8,553 nt of DNA from assembly GCA_044349205.1 (NCBI GenBank), contig JBIKRJ010000098.1, positions 1-8,553 on the forward strand, given 5' to 3'. The position numbers were made by a program, and so were the translations under genes. Numbering within the stretch: position 1 is the first letter of the stretch; every line of letters begins with the position of its first letter. Positions 1 through 6,800 of this stretch are shown in pieces. This stretch comes from UBA9547 sp044349205 (GTDB taxonomy: Bacteria; Bacteroidota; Bacteroidia; Cytophagales; UBA9547). A model generated the notes under the pieces. It saw only the letters and a program-made list of their open reading frames with translations, was not told the origin of the DNA and did not search any database.

Positions 1-1
1 A

Positions 2-484
2 GAAATCTTGGGTGATAAATTTGTAGTTTTGAACCAAGACGAGCAACACGCCACACTACTTAAAGCAATTAAAGTAGAAAAGTCATTTGTGTTTATCACA
101 TTCATCGTCATTATTGCCGTTGCAGCTCTCAATATATTGTTTTCATTAACGCTTACTGCCATCGAAAAAAAGCAAGATGTTTCATTGCTGAAAGCGCTCG
201 GGGCATCGGATAGTTTTTTGAAAAAGATATTTCTTTTGCAAGGCTTCTTAATTGGTTTTATCGGAACAGCACTCGGTTTGGGTTTGGGCTGGGGTATTTG
301 CCTTTTGCAGCAAAAATATGGCTTCATTTCGATGGGTATTGAATCGTCTTTGGTGGATGCGTATCCAGTCCGAATACAATGGTCTGATTTCTTTTTGGTA
401 GGAACTGCCGTATTTCTCATCACTTTGGTTTTCGCCTTGAAACCTGCTTTAGAAGCTACCAAACAAAAAATAGAAGAGATTTAA
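2..484 (+). CDS. FtsX/LolC-type ABC transporter permease, C-terminal part (5' end outside window)
   Basis: This is the C-terminal domain of an inner-membrane ABC permease of the FtsX/MacB/LolC-E superfamily. The frame is open to the left edge, and the TTG at position 8 is only an internal codon, so the gene is partial. About 160 residues are visible. They show three hydrophobic segments: the first around VFITFIVIIAVAALNILFSL, the second around FLIGFIGTALGLGLGWGICL, the third around FFLVGTAVFLITLVFAL. Between the first two lies the family's cytoplasmic signature KKQDVSLLKALGAS. This is the usual FtsX-domain topology of three closing helices. LolC/E-type members extract lipoproteins from the inner membrane towards the outer membrane, and in Bacteroidota they are often annotated as lipoprotein-releasing permeases. 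The visible part cannot separate LolC/E from MacB-like or other FtsX permeases. The stop is 6 bp before nadE on the same strand, so read-through transcription is likely. Confidence 0.85.
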   Translation, partial: EILGDKFVVLNQDEQHATLLKAIKVEKSFVFITFIVIIAVAALNILFSLTLTAIEKKQDVSLLKALGASDSFLKKIFLLQGFLIGFIGTALGLGLGWGICLLQQKYGFISMGIESSLVDAYPVRIQWSDFFLVGTAVFLITLVFALKPALEATKQKIEEI

Positions 485-490
485 AAAATC

Positions 491-2362
491 ATGAACTATT
501 TTTCTACAAAAATAAAACTTGGTGCTGCTACGCTCAATCAAACACCATTTGATTGGGCAAACAATCTTTCCAATATTAAAAATACGATCGCCAATGCCAA
601 AGAACAACAGGTCGATCTGCTCCTTTTACCCGAATTGTGCATTTGCGGTTATGGCTGTGAAGATTTGTTTTTGGCCGAATGGTTTGTAGAAAAATGTTTG
701 CAAAAGCTGCTGTCAATATTGCCTCACACCCTCGACATCGCAGTTAGCGTTGGCTTGCCTATGGCTTGGAAAGGGAAAATTTACAATTGTGCTTGCCTCA
801 TACAAAACGGTGAAATTTTAGGATTCACTGCCAAACAAAATTTGGCAAATGATGGGGTGCATTACGAGCATCGCTGGTTTAAAGCTTGGCAAAGTGGCAT
901 AACGGAAAGCGTATCGGTAGAAGGTAAAAATTATCCTTTTGGTAATGTGACATACAGCATCTTGGGCATAAAAGTTGGATACGAGATATGCGAAGATATG
1001 TGGCATTCTGAAAACAGACCTGCCAAAAGTCATAGCCAAAATGGGGTGCAATTGATTTTGAATCCAAGCGCAAGCCCCTTCACTTTTGGAAAAACCAAAC
1101 GAAGAGAAAAAATTATACTTGACTCTACGCTTTCTTACAACTGCACCTATTTGTACGCCAATCTTTTAGGCAACGAGTCGGGGCGAATCCTGTTTGATGG
1201 GGAAATATTTATGGCTTCGAATGGAAAAGTAGATGCACAAAACAAGCGCTTTTCTTTCCTTCCCTACAACTTGCTCACGCAAGAATACCTTATTGAAAAC
1301 CAACGATTATTCCCTGTTTCTGATTCATATGTTCCTATAACAGAAAGCAAGGAATTGGAGTTTTGCAAGGCAGCCTCCCTTGGTCTTTTCGATTATTTGC
1401 GCAAAAGCAAAAGCAAATGCTATGTGCTGTCGCTAAGCGGTGGAGCCGATTCTTCTGCTTGTGCTGTGTTGGTTAGAAAAATGATTGACTTTGCTTTAGA
1501 GGAAATGAATGTAAATAATTTCTTGTATAGAATAGGGGTGTCAATTCAAAATAGTGAAAATGAATCGTCTGAAATTGAATACATTACCTCTCAACTTTTG
1601 CATTGTGCGTATCAAGCTACCGAAAACTCCTCCAAAGATACTTTTTTATCTGCAAGGGAATTGGCCAAAGAAATAGGAGCTACTTTTTACAATTGGCACA
1701 TAGACGATGCCCTAAAAGTTTATACCAAAAAAATCGAAGAAGCGACCAATTCTTCGCTAAGTTGGGAAAAAGATGATTTGGTTTTGCAAAATATCCAAGC
1801 ACGGGCAAGAGCACCTTTTATTTGGTTGTTGGCAAACATGAAAAATGGCTTACTTCTTACCACCTCAAACCGTAGCGAGGGCGATGTGGGCTATTGTACC
1901 ATGGACGGCGACACTGCTGGTGGACTTGCACCTATCGCCGGTGTGGACAAAACTTTCATACAGCATTGGCTTCTATGGGCCGAAAAAAAATTCAGATTAC
2001 AATCGTTGCAATATGTCAATAATTTGACCCCGACTGCAGAACTGCGACCTTTAGAGAAAAACCAAACGGATGAATCGGATTTGATGCCTTATCCCCTTTT
2101 GTTGCAAATTGAAATTTTGGCTATACAAGAAAGACTATCGCCTAAACAAGTTTTTGAAACTTTAAAAAACCGCAAGGAATATGCGCAAGATTTACTCAAG
2201 ACTAGCATTCAAAAGTTTTATCGCCTTTGGCAAAGGAACCAATGGAAAAGGGAACGACTTGCTCCTAGCTTTCATTTAGACAACTTCAATGTAGACCCAA
2301 AAACCTGGTGCCGTTTTCCTATTCTTGGTAGTGGCTTTGAAGAAGAATTGAATGATTTGTAA
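491..2362 (+). CDS. nadE: Glutamine-dependent NAD+ synthetase
   Basis: The enzyme catalyses the last step of NAD+ biosynthesis: ATP-dependent amidation of nicotinate adenine dinucleotide, with ammonia taken from glutamine. The protein has 623 residues, a normal length for the two-domain form. Residues about 8-270 form a nitrilase-type glutaminase domain. Its catalytic triad is visible as Glu48 (LLPELC), Lys115 (FTAKQNLAN) and Cys167 (GYEICEDMW). Residues about 290-600 form the synthetase domain, with the ATP-pyrophosphatase P-loop SLSGGADSS at 314-322, the LTTSNRSE...GY segment at 456-468 and PTAELRP near 514-520. The tail QWKRERLAPSFHLD and WCRFPIL is typical of the bacterial long form. All key residues are present, so it should be active in the cytoplasm. 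The ATG at 491 lies 6 bp after the permease stop, with no clear Shine-Dalgarno, as is usual in Bacteroidota. It may share that gene's transcript. Confidence 0.97.
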   Translation: MNYFSTKIKLGAATLNQTPFDWANNLSNIKNTIANAKEQQVDLLLLPELCICGYGCEDLFLAEWFVEKCLQKLLSILPHTLDIAVSVGLPMAWKGKIYNCACLIQNGEILGFTAKQNLANDGVHYEHRWFKAWQSGITESVSVEGKNYPFGNVTYSILGIKVGYEICEDMWHSENRPAKSHSQNGVQLILNPSASPFTFGKTKRREKIILDSTLSYNCTYLYANLLGNESGRILFDGEIFMASNGKVDAQNKRFSFLPYNLLTQEYLIENQRLFPVSDSYVPITESKELEFCKAASLGLFDYLRKSKSKCYVLSLSGGADSSACAVLVRKMIDFALEEMNVNNFLYRIGVSIQNSENESSEIEYITSQLLHCAYQATENSSKDTFLSARELAKEIGATFYNWHIDDALKVYTKKIEEATNSSLSWEKDDLVLQNIQARARAPFIWLLANMKNGLLLTTSNRSEGDVGYCTMDGDTAGGLAPIAGVDKTFIQHWLLWAEKKFRLQSLQYVNNLTPTAELRPLEKNQTDESDLMPYPLLLQIEILAIQERLSPKQVFETLKNRKEYAQDLLKTSIQKFYRLWQRNQWKRERLAPSFHLDNFNVDPKTWCRFPILGSGFEEELNDL

Positions 2363-2377
2363 TTTTTTAGAGAGCTA

Positions 2378-2408
2378 ACTTTCTGTAGAGCTTATATTTA
2401 TAGAAAGT
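2378..2408 (+). terminator. Hairpin downstream of nadE, weak terminator candidate
   Basis: Bases 2378-2387 can pair with 2399-2408. This gives a 10-bp stem with one G-U pair and an 11-nt loop, starting 16 nt after the nadE stop. The stem is AT-rich and no U-run follows directly; the nearest T-run is near 2438-2444. It therefore does not meet the classic intrinsic-terminator pattern. A second, imperfect inverted repeat (2422-2428 with 2445-2451) lies just before the small ORF. The rest of the 102-bp gap (2363-2464) shows no convincing promoter: TATATTTA at 2394-2401 resembles the Bacteroidota -7 element TAnnTTTG but has no TTG/TTTG box at the right distance. Confidence 0.3.
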
Positions 2409-2464
2409 AACTTGGAACTAAGGGTAACGAATTGTTGTTTTTTTGTTAACCAAACTACTAAGCC

Positions 2465-2803
2465 ATGCTACCTCAAACCCGCCACAAAAGACTCACCAAT
2501 ATGGTGTTCAATTGTATTGAAGGATGTGAAAGATACTTCAAAAACTTGCAGATGGAAAACCAAGAAACGACAAGTGATATAAGCGAATACGTAAAAAGGG
2601 GACTTTCCAATTTACTTAAACTTAAGGAAAACCTTGTCAAGGATTTGTCTGACAAAAACAACCAAAAAAGAGCTGTTAAAAAAGAACTATTAAAAAGGTA
2701 CAAAAAAGCAGTAGAGGTGCTTCGTAACAAAGTGCTTTACCAAGTAGATAAAGCACTGAAAATATGGAATCGTACAAACAACGACTTGGTATATTTGCGC
2801 TGA
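2465..2803 (+). CDS. Small basic helical protein of unknown function
   Basis: I do not recognise this 112-residue protein. It is rich in Lys, Leu and Asn, and has no signal peptide or membrane segment. From about residue 36 to 104 it looks like long amphipathic helices with many K/E/L positions (for example LLKLKENLVKDL and VKKELLKRYKKAVEVL), so a helical bundle or coiled coil in the cytoplasm is likely. Two Cys lie near the N-terminus (CIEGC, residues 17-21). The ATG at 2465 has no clear ribosome-binding site; the internal ATG at 2501 is an alternative start. The opposite strand also carries an 85-codon open frame here, but the + frame is longer and has a more protein-like composition. It ends 8 bp from the stop of the convergent PorP/SprF gene. 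It could be a non-coding stretch that happens to be open. Confidence 0.55.
   Translation: MLPQTRHKRLTNMVFNCIEGCERYFKNLQMENQETTSDISEYVKRGLSNLLKLKENLVKDLSDKNNQKRAVKKELLKRYKKAVEVLRNKVLYQVDKALKIWNRTNNDLVYLR
2731..2757 (-). terminator. Perfect inverted repeat, possible 3' end of the adhesin/SprF transcript
   Basis: AGTGCTTTA at 2731-2739 is the exact reverse complement of TAAAGCACT at 2749-2757, with a 9-nt spacer. Read on the minus strand, the hairpin begins 54 nt past the stop of the PorP/SprF gene and is followed by the weakly U-rich TTGTTACG. That position fits a transcription end for the minus-strand unit. The U-tract is poor, and the element lies inside the small + strand ORF, so a chance palindrome in coding DNA is not excluded. 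Confidence 0.35.
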
Positions 2804-2811
2804 AAACAGGA

Positions 2812-3771
2812 TTACCAAAAATCGTGAGGTGAGACAATTTCGGCTTGGTTATTCAACCTGAAACCAAGCATCACTTCATGAGAACCGTTGGCATATTTGC
2901 TTATATTAGAAGTGTTTACATCATAGGAGTAGCCTACGTCTATCAAATTTTTGATAGTAATGCCAGATAAAAACACGATGGCATCTTGGTTTCGGTAACT
3001 AACCCCACCCCAAAACAAATTCAGGTATTTCATTTTGGCATTAATATCTATCTGATAAGCCGAATTGGGCACCGTCTTGAACAAAAAAGAAGGAATGAAA
3101 CTCAATTCTCTGTTCAATTTTATTCTGTAACCAGCTGTGGTGTAATAATGCCTGTTTAACCTTCCTTGGTTACCAAGCTTGTTGTCAAACAACTGCATAG
3201 AAGAAATGCCTCCAAAAAACTTGGATGAATAAAACCATACACCAAAGGACATGTCAGGTTTAAGTGTGTTGTAACCCGATACCGCAACATCTGGTACATT
3301 ATCGACAAACTCTACTTTTTCCTGATTCAAACTGTTTTGCAACAAACCAGCCGAAGCCCCCAAAGACATTTTCCATTCCAAATTCAATGGAATATGATAG
3401 GCATAGGTCACGTAGGCTGCATAATTTGCCATAGCTCCCAAAGTTTGTCCTGTTGCCATTCCACCTATCGCATGATGCGCCATATCCATTTTTTTACTGA
3501 ATTTTTTGTCGTGCCTTGAATGTATTTTGTTGAATGGTGAGTTTCCAGATGCGTAAAAATTTTGAGGAGCACCATTGAACCCTGTCCATTGATTACGATA
3601 TCCCAACTTAACATCCAAAAAATCGTCGGTTCCAGCCACAGCAGGATTCAATAGATAATAATTCATCATATATTGACTGTACTGGCCTTGTTGTTGTGCT
3701 TGAACTTTGAACAAGCCAAGACTAAAAAATCCTAAAAACAAAACCAATATTTTTATTATACTTTTTTTCAT
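2812..3771 (-). CDS. PorP/SprF-family type IX secretion system outer-membrane protein
   Basis: The 319-residue protein starts with a clear Sec signal peptide: MKKSIIKI, a hydrophobic core to about residue 21, and a likely cut after VQA at 25. The mature start QQQGQYSQYMMNYYLLNPA, followed by AVAGTDD and RNQWTGFNGAPQ, is the hallmark of the PorP/SprF family. The length is normal for the family, and the rest alternates as expected for an outer-membrane beta-barrel ending in an aromatic residue (HDFW). In Flavobacterium johnsoniae, SprF is needed for secretion of the adhesin SprB, and SprF-like proteins are paired with cargo that carries type B sorting domains. Here the gene follows the giant type B cargo gene by 36 bp on the same strand, so it is inferred to be that protein's dedicated export or anchoring partner. 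The family has many paralogs per genome, so I give no gene symbol. The 36-bp gap is A/T-rich, with no Shine-Dalgarno. Confidence 0.93.
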   Translation of the reverse strand: MKKSIIKILVLFLGFFSLGLFKVQAQQQGQYSQYMMNYYLLNPAVAGTDDFLDVKLGYRNQWTGFNGAPQNFYASGNSPFNKIHSRHDKKFSKKMDMAHHAIGGMATGQTLGAMANYAAYVTYAYHIPLNLEWKMSLGASAGLLQNSLNQEKVEFVDNVPDVAVSGYNTLKPDMSFGVWFYSSKFFGGISSMQLFDNKLGNQGRLNRHYYTTAGYRIKLNRELSFIPSFLFKTVPNSAYQIDINAKMKYLNLFWGGVSYRNQDAIVFLSGITIKNLIDVGYSYDVNTSNISKYANGSHEVMLGFRLNNQAEIVSPHDFW

Positions 3772-3807
3772 TTTTCTATATTAATGATTGTCAGATGTTT
3801 ATTTTTT

Positions 3808-6800
3808 TTAACGAACTAAAGTCAGATAACCTGATTGATTGTTGTAACCCCTTTCTTTAAGGTCAATCATATAGTAATAGGTAGACTCAGCCAAGTCTTG
3901 GCCACCCCGTTTTCCATCCCAAGGAGTTGGGTATCCCGGTTCGCTTTTGAAGACGCGCTCGCCCCACTGGTTGAATATCTCGACGGTGGCTTTTTTGAAG
4001 TATAATATGTTTGGAATCTCAAAGAAATCGTGGTTCCCGTCGCCGTTGGGCGTGAAAGTATTGGGGACTTTCAGGCGTATATTCAGCACCACTTCCACTT
4101 CTGCCGTGTCGGTACATGCCAATGGCGAAGTGAGCGTGACAAACAAGGTGAATTTGGTCTTGATGGCCTGCACCGTGGCCTGTGTGCTTGATGAGAATGC
4201 GTCGGTAATCGATTTATTGGCGAAATCGTCGTCTGAGAACCAGGCATAGGTGATGTTGGTTGGGCTACTCTTGGCGCCTTCCAAGGCAAATGGCTTGGGT
4301 TCGGCCACTTCAATGATGGGTTCGCCGTTGCCAATGAGCGCTAAAGGCTTGGCCACCACCTGAACCACGGCCGGGCCAAGGTCTAGGGGTGTACAGCTTT
4401 CGGAGGTGGCCTTTACAATGATGTTGTTGGAACCAACACCGAGACGATTGGCGCCTACCCCAAGGGCAAGGTCTACACCCGTGCCCGAGGAGGCAGTACC
4501 CAAGGGATTGTTCCCGATAAATGCACGGTAGGTCACGTTGGGATCAGATGCCGATACCGTGACTTTTGCCTCTTTGCTTTCGCACACAAGGTCGCCTGCC
4601 AATGTTTTGGCGGTGGGCTTGGCGCTGACATTCACGGTCGAGAGGTTAGACTTGACGGGCGAACCTGGACAGCTGCTGCTAATCGCCTCGACATAATATT
4701 GGCCTTGATCGGCAAGTTCTGCCACTGCTTTTGAATAAGTGGGGGAAGTAGCGGAAGAAACCAACAAGGTGGAAGGCGCCTTGTACCAGTTGTAACCCGA
4801 GAGGGTGCCAGCACCAGCACCGCTAGCGGTGGCAGTAAGGGTTAATGGGCTTCCTTCGCAAATGGTTGGGACTGTGGCAGGCAATGTAAGGGTAATTTCA
4901 CCTGCCCTGTTGATAACCGTAGTGGCCGATTTGGGCGCACAGTTGCCACTGTTGACCAGCGCCGTTATGGTATAGCTCTTGCCGGGTAGCATATTGGACA
5001 CCTGGTTGGTCGTGCTGTTGGCATTGGTGATAATAGCCCCGTTGTCCGCTTCCCAGGAAATGATCCCTGAGGAGATGGGGTTCAGTTGCAAATCTTGGAT
5101 GGTGGAACAAGTAGCCAATGGCGAAACGGATGGCGTGTTAAATACAGGTTGGCTAGGCGTGGGCGAAACCCTCACCCTGACGGAGTTGGAAACGGCCGTG
5201 CCGCAGGAACCAGTAACGGTCAGCTTGTATAATCCCGAATCTGCTGGCGTGGGCGAGGCAACGGAATAGGTGGCGCTATTACCCCCCAAGGTGCTGCCGT
5301 CTTTTTCCCACTGGTACGACAGGCCGAAGCCGCTTGCTTTCGCCTGTAGGGAAAAAGCGGTTCCCTCGCATGGGACGGGTAAAGGGGCATTGGGCTGCTG
5401 CGTGATTTTTGTACTCCTTCTCACCTCGAGCCCCGCATCGTTGGATGTTTTATCACAAATGCCATTGGCTTTTACAATAACACGATAGGTGGAACCTGAA
5501 TCAGACATTGATAGATTGGAAAGCTGGAGTCTTGAAGTGGTGGCTCCCGAAACACCCGAACCATCGTTCAAAGGCTGGTTATTTTTATACCATTGAAATG
5601 TAAAAGGAGAAGACGGTATTGAAACATCGAACGTTTCTAAGGTCTTAGAATCACCTTCGCACGCTGTTATGTCAGACAATGTGGCAACATTGACCAAGCC
5701 TATCTTGACAATTGTGGATTTCGGTTTCGGATCTACACCACAACCACTAGATACATTCAAAATGTATTCACCATCATTCTGGAGAATTTTTGCATCGTTA
5801 ATAGTGAAAGTATAGCTTCCATCGTTTTGAGTTTTCTGATCAATTGGAGTAGATGAACCCACCTTTAGTAGTTCGAATACAAATGGCGAGGTTCCTCCTA
5901 CCTGTGCTGTAAATGTCACATCTTCACCGTCGCAATAAAAGGGTGATGTGGTTCTGAACGAATTGGTAGTAGTCTTGGTGTTGACCGTAAGCAAAGCCTC
6001 GCGCGACGTAATGGCGCACAGGCCGTTGTCCTTTATCTCCACCTTGTATTTGTCGCCATTCTGGCCAACGGTAGCCAAAGTCACGGGATAGGTAGGCGAG
6101 TCGCCGCCCAAAGAAAGAATGGCGGTGCCGTTTTTGTACCATTGGTAGGTGAGCGTGGAACTGCCCCCGTCGCTGCCCTTGGCGTCAGCCACGCTGAATA
6201 TGACATCACCTCCAGCACATGTGCCTTGGTCGGCGGGCTCAGTTGGTTTCAAACTTACCCCGTTCACAATCACTTTGGCAATATTGGATGTGGCAGTCGC
6301 GCAAGATCCAGTGGCTCCCGAACTAGTTACTACAACAGTGTAATCGCCCGCGTCGGAGGACTGAGCTGAATTCCTCAAAAGCGAGCTACCTGTTTCGGAA
6401 GGCACTAAATCGATTCCGTTCCTTTGCCATTTGTAGCTAAGTGTCGGTAGCCCCGAAGCTGATGCTTGCAAAGTAAAACCCTCGCCCACGCAAACTGTGG
6501 CAGGCAATGGCTGAACAGTAATGGAAGTACCGGGATTGACGATTTGATTAAATTCAATTGGTTTTGCTGTTGTACATGAATTAAGAGTAGCTGTCAAAGC
6601 ATAAACAACACTACTTGCTGATGTGGTTGTATTTGTTAGTTTTTGTTTAATCAAACCACCCGAACCAGCACTAGCTCCTGTCACATTTCCCGATGACTTC
6701 ACCTCCCAATTAAGTGTAGCGGAGCTGATATTTGAAGAAAACGAAATGTTAGTTGAATCTCCTGAACAGATGGGACCATAGTTACTATAAGCAGTCACCA

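Noticed and set aside
2363..2464. Bacteroidota-type promoter (TTG / TAnnTTTG) for the small ORF
   Set aside because: TATATTTA at 2394-2401 is one base off the -7 element, but the nearest upstream TTG (2357-2359) is about 34 bp away, too far for the usual spacing of around 19 bp.
2473..2730. 85-codon minus-strand frame (Leu/Ser/Phe-rich) opposite the small ORF
   Set aside because: It is shorter than the + frame, and its Leu/Ser/Phe-rich content is what the antisense of a Lys/Glu/Asn-rich coding frame would give.
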